Assembly: GCA_943704525.1 (NCBI GenBank)
Contig: CALSCQ010002428.1
Coordinates: forward strand, 1-46,844
Length of the DNA stretch: 46,844 nucleotides
Direction: 5' to 3'
Source of the DNA: Pigoraptor vietnamica
Lineage: Eukaryota > Opisthokonta > Filasterea
Under the pieces are notes generated by a model. It worked only from the letters and a program-made list of their open reading frames with translations, was not told the origin of the DNA and ran no database searches. A program made the position numbers and the translations under genes. Each line of letters starts with the position of its first letter. Within the stretch, counting starts at the first letter, position 1. Shown in pieces: positions 21,172 to 32,274 of the stretch.

Positions 21172-22906
21172 TCACTCTATCACATCATCGTCCGCGTCTT
21201 CCTCGCCGCCGACCACCTCGTCCTCCCGCGACACAGGCACATCATCTTCGCGCGTCAAGGCGTCGTCGCACGCGGCAAGCATGTTGCGCACGTTCTTGGA
21301 GCCAAGATCGAGAAGCAGTCGACGCGAGGCGGCCGCGAGGTCACGCAGGGTCTCGACGCCCATGGGGCTGAGAAGCGCCGAGCGGATTTTCTCAGCGGAC
21401 CCCGGCGTGAGAAGGTACTTGCGCAGTTCCTCAAGGTCCACGTCGTCCTCCGTCCCCTGTGGCATGAACGGACACCACTCGTCGTCGACGGCCGCAGTTT
21501 GCGAGGGAATCTCGACATCGGGAACGACGGGCGCGTCATCGTGATCACTCGTCAGGGCCGACGGGAAGCCTTGGGCATCTGCTGTCCACTTGCAATCGAG
21601 GATGCGGGGGTTGACGTAAAGTTGCCCGTGCGAGACAATGAAATCGGGCGTCACGGTGAAGCGCGCCGTCGAACCCGCCGGCTGGACCGACGCTATCGTC
21701 GCGCCGAACAGCTCGGCCCCAGCGGTCTTCTCGGGGGTCACCGCCTCAACGTCTCCGTCGCCACCGGCAGAAGAGTCCTCCGCCCAGTCGTCGTTCCACG
21801 AGCCGTGTGCTTCCGTGCCGTCGGTCGTCGCGGTCTCGTCGCTTCCGCCGATGAACCCGGAATCGTTCATCTCGCAGTCGAATACGTCGACGTCGACGTC
21901 GCCACCAGCGACATCTTGCATGCTAACTCCGTCGTCGTCCGTGTCCCACGCGATGCGTCCCCAGTTGATCCCCGGAGATTCGCTAGAAGTGGCCATGCGG
22001 CAGCCATCCATCGGGACAACCTGCTCGGTCGCCGGGGCGTCCTGGCTCTCCGCCGGAGTCGATCCGTCCATGTCGTTATCGGCATCACGCGGGGGCGTGG
22101 GCGACGAATCGCGCGAGCAGTTGGGCACCGTCGGAATGCTGGGCACCATCGGGGCCTCTGTGATGTCGTCGCCGAAATGTTCCTCAGGGGGAGTCCTCAC
22201 GAAGGTCATGGGCGGCAGGCTGAGGAAACGCGGCCTTGTCTTGACGAGGGGCGGGAGGACGAAGCGAATGCCCACGTTTCCGTCGACCACCGCGGACGTC
22301 ACTGCGGCATTGCGCAGGCGCATGGGAGGTGCCCACGGCCCGTCGTCGTCCGTGGCGACATCGTCGTCCGTCGCGACATCTTCGTCCCTCGTCGGCACAG
22401 TCTGAGCCTCGCAAGAAGTGGCTGCGCCGCGCCGCGCCGACTTGCGCGTGCACTTGCGGGAGCGTTCCGCCTTTCCTCGCGCAGTCTTCACGGGCGGTTG
22501 GTAGTCGCCGTCGGCGGTAGCAGTCACAACCTCCTTGGCGGCGTGGTACCCAAACGGCGGCGCCCTGGCCTGCACTTTGTAGAGCGCGCCGAGCTCCTCG
22601 CGTGTGAACTCGCTGGACAAGTCCTTGAAGCAGCGCGACGGAGCACCCGGGTGGACAGTTGTGGCGTGCTTCAGAAAGAGAGACTTTTCACTGCGTAGAG
22701 TCGATGAGTGTGGTTGTTAGTGGGCTTCGTGCTGAGCATTGGGCCACACAACCACTTGCGCAACTGGTGTACGCATAGATGTGAGATACTGCAATGGCGC
22801 CTATTGCGCAAAAAACAGGAATAGAGCCCCACCGGTATATGTACCCGTCGGGACGGCACGGGCACGTCCATTTGCAGAAGGGGCGCTTCAGCACCTTCTT
22901 TGGCAT
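21172..22906 (-). CDS. Acidic protein with N-terminal split zinc-finger-like motif
   Basis: Two exons (minus): 22833-22906 (ATG at 22906; an in-frame ATG at 22978 would add 24 residues) and 21172-22690, joined by a GTGGGG...CGCAG intron in phase 2, giving 530 aa. The junction assembles FCKWTCPCRPDGYIY with REKSLFLKHATTVHPG, a Cys/Cys...His/His arrangement like a C2H2 finger, with the intron inside it. The rest is Asp/Glu-rich and low in structure, with basic blocks after residue 70 and an acidic tail ending DADDDVIE. A helical block near the C-terminus (VDLEELRKYLLTPGSAEKI, then VETLRDLAAASRRLLLDLGS) is the only other ordered-looking part. Acidic regions plus a finger suggest a nuclear or transcriptional role; no family was recognised. 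Confidence 0.65.
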
Positions 22907-22978
22907 CGCGGATGCGGAGGCGATCGCTGCGCGTTTTGACGCGGGACGGACGTTAATAGAGCACCACAGCGAGTACAT

Positions 22979-23498
22979 TTCAACAACGAAGCACAGCTTA
23001 ACAGCGAGTGACGTTATTGGTGAAGACGGAATGCGCCAAGTGTGTTAACATGAGCAGTGGAAGATGCGCGACATCCACCAGACAAAAGTGCACGGCACCG
23101 CCCAAACGCACGAACAGCAGTACCAAAGACGTCAAGCGCGCAACAAAAGCCCACCTTTTCCCACGGAAGACGGAGTGTCGAAGCGTTCCCACAGGGGTCG
23201 TGCGACTGTAACAAGTGGATGCAAGTGGATGCGCAATCGCGACTATGAAGAGGGGCGGAGGGACTCCGTGGACGAGCGTGGCGTTGTGCGTTGTGCGATA
23301 CAAGTGCAGGAGATGGAACGAAAGGCGCGGAAATAGGGACGGAGAGTGCGCTGATGTGATCCACTCGCAGTGCTGATGTCGTGTGCAAAGTGGAGTAGGA
23401 GTACTGGACCAACTTTCAAATAAGGCGCCAAATCACACATTTCCCGCCAACAGATCACGTGACAAGGGACGGACAGACCGTTTCAGCAACCTCCCGTT
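22979..23498. other. Intergenic, upstream of zinc-finger gene and downstream of SMP-RhoGEF gene
   Basis: 520 bp with no supported gene. It includes a tandem AAGTGGATGC pair at about 23212-23232 and an E2F-like GCGCCAAA at about 23424. Short frames here lack any recognisable motif. Confidence 0.4.
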
Positions 23499-26400
23499 TC
23501 ACTTTGCCCACAACTCGACCACGCTGCGGTACATGTCGTGCGCAGACGCCGCACCGGAGAAGCTCTCAAACACGTGCACCGTGCCGTTCACTTCCGTCAG
23601 CCGCACGCTCGAGGCCACCTCCTCGACATTCTGGAGGTCGTCGATCGACAGCTTGATCTGTTGGATACGCTCACTCAGGCACTCATACAAAAGGAGGGAA
23701 TCAAAGCAACAGAGGGATCGCACACAATGCCCTCAACTTAACCTTAGCACTGAAACGAAAGAAAACGCAGCGCACCTTGAGCGTCTTCTTGAAGAGGCTC
23801 TTCGACTTGAAGCACAGCAGTCGATCGCAAATGTACAGCGTTCCGAGCCCAAAACCGCTCTTGGCAAGGATGCACAAAAACACTGCGCACACGCCGTCAA
23901 CCAGCACAGACGAAATCGTCAGCAACTCGGTCGCGATGAGCCGCACAGAGGGATGCACGCGGGGCACACACCGTGAGAGAAAGTTTCCTTGGCGTTGAAG
24001 TTGAACGTCTTGCGGAATTTCCTCTGGTCGTTCGCGTTCTCCGCAACCGGCGCGACAGGACCAAACACGTGCGGACTTGTAATGTGCGGCGTGTGCGGCA
24101 TAGTAGGGGAGGACGAGCCGTTCGCCAGCAGATCCGAAGGAGGCAACACGCGCATGTTGCGGTCGAGCGCGTCCGAGATGTCCTTCTGACGCTTCGAGAG
24201 CTCCAAGATCTCCTCGCGAAGGAACGACGGCTCTGGTCCCGAACTCACTTTCCGCTGCTCAACGAGAGACACGAACACGAGTACGAGCATGTGAGCAAAA
24301 CCGCACATATTTGCAACACACAGAACACTTCTCGGCGCTAAATTGAGGCATAAGCGCATTGAATTGGAAGCAAGCCACTCAACACACCTTCGGCTCCTTT
24401 GAGAGCTTCCCGCTTTCCAACTCCTTCAGTTTGGAGCGCCGGTCGCGCAGTGCCGCATTGAGCACGCGAAGTTCGGACATCAGCGCCTGGTGCTCGTTGC
24501 GAATGGCCTGACTCTTCCGCTGCTCGCGCGTCTTCTTCGTCCCCGACATCACTGCGCAGCACGCGGCCATCAGCGGATGCACGGATGCGCACAAGCGAAA
24601 CACGGCGCTCGCAGGATGCTCACCGTCGTGAACTGTCTGCACGACACTGTGAGGGTTCGTGACCGCGCGCCGCCTCGACTGCGCAACCGCCTGTCCCGCT
24701 TGCGGATCGAGCGAGAGCGTCTTCATCAGCTTGGACGTCCGCCGCTCACTCGTTTGGCCGTCCCCGACGGACATCTCCGACGACTGCCGCTCCATTTCGA
24801 CCTGCGTGCACGAACATAAATTGGTGAGGTGGGACGAGGTCGCACTGTGGTAATGCAGACTTTGTAATACGACAGCGCAGGTCATAAGACTGCAGCAAAG
24901 CCGTGCGTGGTGAGACGCGATGAAACAACTGTCAACATGCGATGAAACAACTGTCAACATGTACCCACCGTGCCCATGAACGCCTTGGCGGTCGAGACAA
25001 TCAGACCGACGACCTTGTGCTTCACGGCTCCGTTCTCGGCGCGGAGGACGACGTGCACATCATCGCACGTGAGGGCAAACGCGCTCGGTATCTCTGCAAA
25101 GAAACAACATACGCGTTCGAGGTCTATACTTAGCGCCACGGGAGGCAGCGATCGTCGGTGTCCAAACACAACAGGCCATCTAACGTCCCAAAACCCACCC
25201 TTTCCGTCCGGGCCGATAATGTTGCCATTGACAACGGTCTCGTCCAGGAAGAATGGCTGCGACAGTGCTTTGGGTAAGGGACATACGCGAGAGATGCAGG
25301 CAAGAGAGGACAAGGCGAAGTCGGAACAGAGGCAAGGACAGCTGCATTCGGTGACAGAAGGCGCAGTGTGCGCAGATGCAAAGCCCGCACGCACCATCCT
25401 GAACAGCTGCTCTTCTCCGTCGTCGTTGGTGATGAGCAGCACGGCGTTGTCCAGCAGCACAATCTCAAGCTACGGGAAGCGCACAATTGACGTCAGCACG
25501 ACACACATCATACTGGGCGGCGTATGGGCAACATCAGTTATTAAAGCGGTCTCGTTCACGACGCACACCTGCTTGCCGGACTCCACGCGCACTTGGCCCT
25601 GATACACCACCGAACGCTCCTCCTTGTCCAGTTCAAGCACCTCCGCCTGCACAGTACACAGCAGGCGATTGCATTGAGGTAACGCACGCGCGTTTTTGCA
25701 ATGAGATGACGCATCAACATCAAACATCAACAGTGTCATTTCGACAAATACGCAAACTCAAACGTACCTCGTCGGAGCTCAGCGAGAGGGACTCTCGGAG
25801 CTGCTTTAAGCGGGCAGAGCCAGCTTGTTGCTGCGCATCGGAAAAAACGCGATCAGCGCATGAGGAATTTTCGCGAACAACACATAAGCGCATGTATGCG
25901 CGCACCCACCCCCTCCACCGACGCCCGTGACCGCAGCACCGACTCCATTTCACCGACGCGCGAGAGTGCATCCGCGAGGTGGACGTAGTCCGGGTCTTCG
26001 GGCACGGTCATCATGAGCACGCGCCGCAGCAGTGACGAATAATCCGACACTCGCCGCTCGGGCATCGCCGTGTGGTCCACGAGTGAGAACGACGAGTTCA
26101 TCGACGCCGTGAGGTTCACCCGGCTCCCGTTCTGCGACGACAGCGCCGCCCACAACCCCGGTTTCAACAGCGATGTGCTCGACGACGGCGTGAGAGACTT
26201 TTGCCCAGGCGTGGACGAATCCTCGGGAACGTCGGGCACACCAAGGCCAAGCGCGCGGAGCTCTGCACGGAGCGCCGAATCGCTGCGCACGCGGGAGGCG
26301 TACTCCGATTGGCACCGCGCGCGGCCGCCGCAATACTCCGCAAGGACGTCGAAGAAGCCGAGCTTGCCCGTCGTGAAGGCCTCGCCGATGCGCACGGAGC

Positions 26401-28477
26401 CCCACGTCGCCTGGCGCCCCTTCGTCTCGCGCACGAACGTCAGCATGGCGCGCGTCGCGCGTGCGACTTCCTCAAAGTTGCCGAGGATGGCTGCGGCGTC
26501 CGCTGGCCTGCGCTGACGCAACGGCGCGCAGTATTCTTTGACGACGCGCTCCAAATCGGCGACATACTTCTCTTCCGTCTCGAGGAACCCGTCGATGGCC
26601 TCGTGCCGGCGCACCTTCATGCTGAGCTCCGTCTGGCCCGCGTAGTCGCCGCTCTTGACGACCACCATGTTGAAGCCGTCCGCTTCGTCGGTCTCGGCGA
26701 CCTCCACGATCGAGTTGTTTCCCGAGAGAACCGAGTTAGACGAGGACTGGCGCACCATCGAGGACAGCGCCGGCATGCTGCGCGAGGTCGGGACCCCGGT
26801 CGCCGTCGAAGCAGCGTTCGCGCCCGTCTCCCGCTCAACAAACATGACTTCAACAGTGACAAGGCCGCAGCTCTCCTCACCGCCCGTGCGCGGCACCAGC
26901 GGGATCGTCTCGCGAAAGTGGACGCCCGGCACAAGGCTCTTCAGGTTGAGCACAGCGGCGCCAATGTAGTCGTCGCGGCCGAGCTTGTCCCAGTCAAAGA
27001 CGGTCAGGCGCATCGACCACGGCCCGCGCTGCCCAATCTCGAAATCGAACGACTCGTTCCACACGGGATCGAGCGTCTTGACGATGTGCCGCGTGCGGTA
27101 CTGCTGCCACCCAATCGTCACGATGCAGTATGGGTCGCTCGTGCCGCCGACGTCCTTGCTCGCGACGCCAGACGCGCTGACAATCTTGACGTTCAGCCGA
27201 CCGCCCTCCGTGTAGCCGGCCGTGACGGGCCCCCGGCTCGTCGGCTGGGCGCGGTCGCCGCAATCGACGCCGACAGGGCACCGCACCTCGGACGCCAGCA
27301 ACCGCCCCATGCACCGCTTGTGGCACACGTACGAGCAGTCGCGACAGTAGTAACCGAGCTTGTGGATGAGCAGCGAGCAGCGAATACAGCGCACGCCCTT
27401 CGGAAAATCGTACGCGATCCAACTGTGGGCCTCGCGAAATGCCACGGCCCCTTGACCCGGCGCCGAGACGGCGTCCGCGAGACGAATCGCCGACCGATCG
27501 GTGAAGCGCGTCCTGTCCGCAGTGACCGTCATGCCCCCCTCCTCGGGATTGTGGCAGACGTTGTACGACACGACGTTCGGGAGCGTGTAGCGGTTCGCGA
27601 TGACGCCGCGCACGGCGCCGTCGATGACACGCGCCAGCGACGTGACCTCCTTTCCGCCCAGCAGCGCGCACATGTCCATGTTCATCCGGGGCTCGTCGAG
27701 GAAGGCCACGCTGTACTGCGCAATGTTCTCCGACGAGAGGCGCACGAGCAGCTTGCCCGTGATCTGCGCGATCGAAACCGACAGGACGCCCACGAGCCCG
27801 AGTATCGTCTCGATCTCGATTTTGAAGTGAATGCTGCCCTGATACACGAGGTCGGCCACTATGTCGCCATGGTACCACAGACCGTGGCGCTTTTCCGCGG
27901 GCGGTGGCGATGCAGATCCCGCGACGCTGCGGCGCCCGTTTCCTTTCGCCCCGCGCGCGTCGTCATCCTCGACGACGATGCTCGGAACGACCGCAAACCC
28001 GTTCGATGTATTCGCATCGGCGCGCGACTTGGTCACCTCGGTGTCGCCGGAGAGGAACTTGACCGACGTCACGACAGGAACGCCGTTGCCAATGCCATAC
28101 TCCTTCAGGACGATCGTCTTGAGCGATTTGCCGACGAGCGACTCCTTCAACTCGTCAAACGCGCTCGTGAGGGACTCCTCGATCGCGAGGCGAAACGGCG
28201 CCGCGCGAAAGTCCGAGAAGAGGTTGGCGAGGATGGCATTGAACCACACGCAGCTCTCCGCCTTGGCGCTGCCTTCGAGGGCGAGTATTTCCTTGTGCTC
28301 GGCAGCGGACAGGCGATGGAAGGCCTCCTTGCGACGCTCGAGCAGCTCTTTCGACACGAGCGTCTCACGTGACGGCGCGTAGAAGCGGTACCACCACACG
28401 ACAAGGTACAGCTGCGCCGCAATCACAAGCAGGCCGCCGAGCACGACGCCCAGGAAGACATACAAGAACACGTGCAT
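23499..28477 (-). CDS. TM-SMP-C1-C2-RhoGEF(DH-PH)-GRAM protein, PDZD8-like lipid-transfer/GEF fusion
   Basis: Eleven exons (minus): 25910-28477, 25768-25830, 25569-25646, 25395-25469, 25199-25256, 24969-25093, 24624-24801, 24388-24551, 23972-24254, 23776-23882, 23499-23669. All phases agree, giving 1289 aa. Residues 3-30 are an N-terminal membrane anchor (FLYVFLGVVLGGLLVIAAQL). About 70-305 is an SMP lipid-transfer domain of PDZD8 type (ESCVWFNAILANLF, VPVVTSVKFL, NRYTLPNVVSYNV). About 351-402 is a C1 zinc domain (H-x12-C-x2-C, later C-x2-C-x4-H-x2-C). About 425-520 is C2 with DVGGTSDPYC and FDWDKLGRDD, the Asp set for Ca2+. About 623-846 is a DH (RhoGEF) domain with an insert, about 870-985 PH, 1050-1100 a charged helix, and 1183-1289 a GRAM domain. 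SMP domains move lipids at contact sites, DH-PH activates Rho GTPases, and GRAM and C1 read membrane lipids. Domain calls are by eye; the 5' half being one exon makes the fusion solid. Confidence 0.9.
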
Positions 28478-29219
28478 CTCTTCACCCTCGCGGCACCATG
28501 CGTGCCACTCTCTGCGGGGTCCGGCGCATGCGACCAGTGTCGTGTGAGGACGCAAAAAGCCGCAAGGCGATTAGGCGCGGGCAATCGCCCTCAGCAGTCG
28601 ATGTGGTCTCCACGCCGACTGTCCCGCGAAAGTGAAGGGGGTTGAACGAAGAACGAAGGGCGCGGAGAGAAGAGAGGGTAGCGCAGTCGTTGGGGCTCGT
28701 GAACATAGACGACAAAGCCACACACAATAGGGTGCGCCGCCACACGAACAGCAGAGGCAATCAAGGACAAGTGGGTTGTGACACACACACACGACACGAA
28801 GCAACGTCTTCGTGCGCGACACGAGCGCGTACTGAGGGGGGCACGTGTATGCGCGTGTGGAGCGGTGAGTGAGGAGGGCTTTGTTCGTGTATTGTGTCCA
28901 GTACTCGGTTCCGGTATGAATGACAGTGTGTTCTGTTGCTGAAAATAAACACGACGCTCTTAATACGCCTCTTATAGATAAAATTTGCACGATTGCCCTT
29001 TCATGGTATCACGAATCGTTCTCACGTGACAGCACGTGACAGCAAAACCAGGATACCACCCTATCCAGGCTGTCGGCTGCTATTATACCTCGAACAGCAC
29101 TCTGCAGGACGATACTCTTGCGTGGCTGTGCTACGACGGACCTGGTGAAGCTTTCACCCCATATTTGTAAGGCCGGCTGCAGCACATATGCATATATTTA
29201 CACGTTCTCCTGCGTCGCT
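28478..29219. other. Intergenic between SMP-RhoGEF start and SPO11 stop
   Basis: 742 bp, with AT-rich blocks at 28930-29000. It should contain the promoter of the SMP-RhoGEF gene and the 3' end of SPO11. A tandem pair of CACGTGACAG occurs at about 29021-29041. No gene was found. Confidence 0.45.
29021..29042. promoter_or_regulatory. Tandem E-box (CACGTG) pair
   Basis: CACGTGACAG is repeated back to back, placing two palindromic CACGTG cores 11 bp apart, so on the same face of the helix. CACGTG binds bHLH-ZIP factors in many eukaryotes. Its distance (~545 bp) from the SMP-RhoGEF start makes function uncertain. Confidence 0.35.
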
Positions 29220-31982
29220 TTAGATCCAGTCGCCCGCCTTGAGTTTCCGGGGCAGGTATTGCTGAGTAAGATACTGGAAGCCAAAGTTGCTGAGGGCCTC
29301 TGGAGCGGACATCGAAGATTGTTCGGGAAGAGGTGAGACATGCGCAGCAATGTCGCCGGAATTCAGTCGAAGCGAATGCAATAATTAACGGGGCAAGCGG
29401 CACGCCGGAACTCACGAATTTCCGCCTTTTGCTTCGTCTTGAGCATGAGTTCGAGCTCACGCATCCACGCGGGATTTTTCTGCTCACGAGCGTGGTAATG
29501 TGTAAATGAATGTTCAGCGGCGTGGTGTGCAAACGCAATTCACAAGCCGTTGTACCTTGATAAAATCCTCCTTCAGCAGATCTTGGCCGTACTTGATGTC
29601 AGACTCTGTCATGTCGAGGCGGCATTCCTGCAAAAGAGTAGGATAATGGCATAAACAAACAGCCGCACATGAAGAAACACGAAGAGAGCGGTCGAGCTCC
29701 ATCGTTCCACGGTTAGTTCGCAGCGGCGTCAGCGCACCTTCGGGATGTTGTAGGCGTCCAGGTCGGACGGCCTCACGCCGAGCCACTTAATGTCGCCGGT
29801 GGTGAGGTGGGCGCTGTCGTACGACATGTTCTTGGAGCCGCTCATGTAGACGGAGAGAATTTTGAGTCCGTAGGGGTCGCTGTCGACGAGGCCGAGGATG
29901 GGTATGTTGAGCGCCGTCTGAATCTTCTTCAAGAACTGCGTGGGAAACAGGCGGTGAGAGCCATCGCTGGCAATGGACTCCCGTCGCATGCTGCATACAA
30001 CATACACATACACAATCCTCGTGGACAAACGTTGTGTGGTATTGTGAGTTCGCCGCGGTAAACATATGGCGCGCGTGAGAGCATTGGACGTTCTTGAGCA
30101 TATTTGAGAGGCACAAACGACATTGTTCCAAACGAAGAGCACTCACAAGTCGCGTGGATACGTCAGGCTGCCCTTTGGCCTGGGTGGCAAACAGAAGACT
30201 GAGTGTCAGCACGCCATTTCCCGACACCAACATTGGACACGCACACACACACAACACACACACACAACCGCACACGTGCGCGCACGCACGCACCGTAATG
30301 ATGATGCAGGGATATTGATTGTAGAACCTGTCCTCGCTGAGGCGCATAAACGCCGCGTCTTTCTCGACGAGCAGAACAAACTCCGCATCCCCCGCAACGT
30401 CCGTGACACGGTCGATGAGTGACGGAATGGCCTGCGAAGCGCGTATCCTCCCGTCGTCAGACCTTCGATGGCAGGGGACGAAGCGAGTGCCGATATACAA
30501 CGACAGAAACATACGACTCAGGCGGGAGAAAGTGGCAGAAAATTTCGGCGCACCGCACCACTTACAGACGCTCGCACACACACAACCACGCCGAGATGAC
30601 ACACGGACCTTTCCGCCGACACCCATTTTTGTGCAATCGATGAAATCGCCGTCGTCGCGGAATGTGATGCGGCCAATAACAACACCCTTCTCGCTCGCCA
30701 CCACTGCAACACACGAGCGGGACGAGCACGGTACAACTCAGGAATTAGGCGCACGGGCGACAGCCATTGACACGGCACACCAACGCGCGCGCCGCACACT
30801 CTTTTGGATTGTGCATTCTCAATCGCTAGATGTTCACGTACCGTTGAGACTGGTGCGCGTGCACCCAACCATGCACGCGACGTCGTCAAGGATGGTGTCC
30901 GACTCGCTCTGCTTCTGAAAAAGCTTGACGTCCGTGTAAAAGAGGTCTCGCTTCGTGATGTGGATGCCCTGCGAAACGTGAGGGGTTATTGTGCTGCGTT
31001 GAGGTGCCGTTCAATACATGCATGTGTTAGCGGAACATGCACACAGTGAATTCAACATGAGTGAGTGCGTTGCAATGCCATTCGCACCTTCTTCACGACC
31101 TCGTGTACAAGTTGCATGACCCGCGTGGTGATGGCCGCTTTCCTGTTTGCGCACACACGCACACACACGCAAACAGACACACACACACACACACACACGA
31201 ATCAGTGCTGGCCTATTAACCACAACAGACGCACCAAATGTCAGAGGACCTTTAACGTACCGAACAGTCGCAGTGCTGGCAAAGGGGCGCGACGACACGC
31301 CGTCCTTCAAAACGATGCGGTCCACTTCAGGGACGTACAGCTGGTTCGAGCTCGCGCGCGACGGCACCTCGTACGAAAAACCTGAGAACGGCAACGTACG
31401 TGAGTTACATTGGCCGTCACGTGCACATGTGAGGGCGCATTTCCTTTCCGCACTCACCGTGCCCGGCCAATATGCTCTGTGCGACGCGCAACACAATGTC
31501 TTCGATCGAACGCGCGACGTCCTCGTCGTCCATTTCGGCCACCTCGCGGCCTGGGGATAGCATTGCGAGCATGGCCACACGTCGGTTCAGATCAGGGCAT
31601 CCGTCGCGGAAAGCCGTTTTCGACAGAGATACAAAGCAACTATTGGAAGTGATCCGGCACGGCAATGAAGGCGCAGAACAAGCATTCACCCACTGATGTT
31701 TGCGAGTTTGAGGTCCTGCAGCGTGACGACGCGCTTCTCCCTCGCCCCCATGGTACGGCGGAGATCACGCACACGGCCCATGACCTCCGCGACGGGTATC
31801 TGCGGCGCAGCGGCACCCTTCTTGCGCTTGCCAGCAGCTGTGCGTGCAAAGCATTCTTGCGTCAATACGGGCGAACATGGAGGCCGACCATGCATTCGTG
31901 CGTGACACGACCACACTGATGGTGCCCAGTAACAGCGCCACACACCGTCCGGGGACGCCGGCGCCTTTCGTTTGCGATCCAT
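29220..31982 (-). CDS. SPO11: SPO11 meiotic double-strand-break transesterase
   Basis: Thirteen exons (minus): 31946-31982, 31694-31837, 31458-31550, 31261-31381, 31088-31142, 30842-30968, 30609-30703, 30294-30431, 30147-30179, 29738-29935, 29556-29627, 29416-29479, 29220-29299. They total 418 aa in an intact frame. The winged-helix (5Y-CAP) domain has [13 protein letters not shown], where the Tyr is the catalytic nucleophile by family alignment. The Toprim domain has [14 protein letters not shown] (metal-binding Glu), CIIITAKGQPD and [14 protein letters not shown] (Asp pair). The C-terminus [19 protein letters not shown] is standard for SPO11. SPO11 acts as a dimer, with a topo VI B-like partner, to make meiotic breaks, staying covalently bound through the Tyr. 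The N-terminal 40 residues are Lys/Arg-rich ([10 protein letters not shown]), probably nuclear targeting. All key residues look intact, so the organism probably has meiosis. The join between the second and third exons had an alternative. Confidence 0.93.
30242..30293. repeat. CA-rich tract next to a SPO11 intron donor
   Basis: Plus-strand CA/CG-rich run. In the SPO11 sense strand it is TG-rich and lies directly after the donor of exon 30294-30431. Confidence 0.9.
31150..31199. repeat. CA-rich tract upstream of a SPO11 intron acceptor
   Basis: Interrupted CA repeat on the plus strand. In the SPO11 transcript it is a UG-rich tract ending a few bases before the acceptor of exon 31088-31142 (GCAAACAG). 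Confidence 0.9.
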
Positions 31983-32274
31983 TGAGGCGGCAACAGCAGA
32001 CTGAGCGTCGTTCGTATCGCACAGGTCGGTGAATACGGGTGAGAGAGATGCAAAGTGTTGTGTGGGCCGTTTCAAGTGTCTTTGTTTCGCGCCCGTTTTT
32101 GTAACAGGACGTTACGCCCTGAATTTAACAGATGGTGGGGGTTGCCTTGATTTGAAGTGAGAGTGGGTGTTATCGAAACGGCACGTGCGGTTGGCAAAAA
32201 GGCAAAGTTCTGCGATCAGACGCAGTTCTGAGCTGTCGGCGCCCTGCATCCGCGTCGCTTGACTCCCCTCCACA
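31983..32274. promoter_or_regulatory. Bidirectional promoter of SPO11 and pseudouridine synthase
   Basis: 292 bp between divergent ATGs. TTTCGCGC at about 32085-32092 fits the E2F consensus TTTSSCGC and also resembles cell-cycle boxes. No TATA box is obvious. Confidence 0.5.

Noticed and set aside
21499-22698. 399-codon plus-strand frame opposite the zinc-finger gene
   Set aside because: No domain, compositional shadow of the acidic coding strand, and no splice or start context.
26201-28372. Very long open frame on the plus strand, antisense to the SMP-RhoGEF exon
   Set aside because: GC-rich coding DNA leaves antisense frames open. Its product is Arg/His/Ala-rich with no motif, whereas the minus strand carries SMP, C1, C2 and DH signatures.
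29040-29140. Fragment resembling part of 5S rRNA (ATACCACCCTATCC)
   Set aside because: Only the first dozen bases resemble 5S; the rest does not match and no internal promoter boxes are present.
31560-31693. In-frame N-terminal alternative for SPO11 reading through this segment
   Set aside because: A GTGGGT donor and CCCCAG acceptor remove it in phase and give a smooth SPO11 N-terminus; the read-through uses a weaker TAG acceptor.
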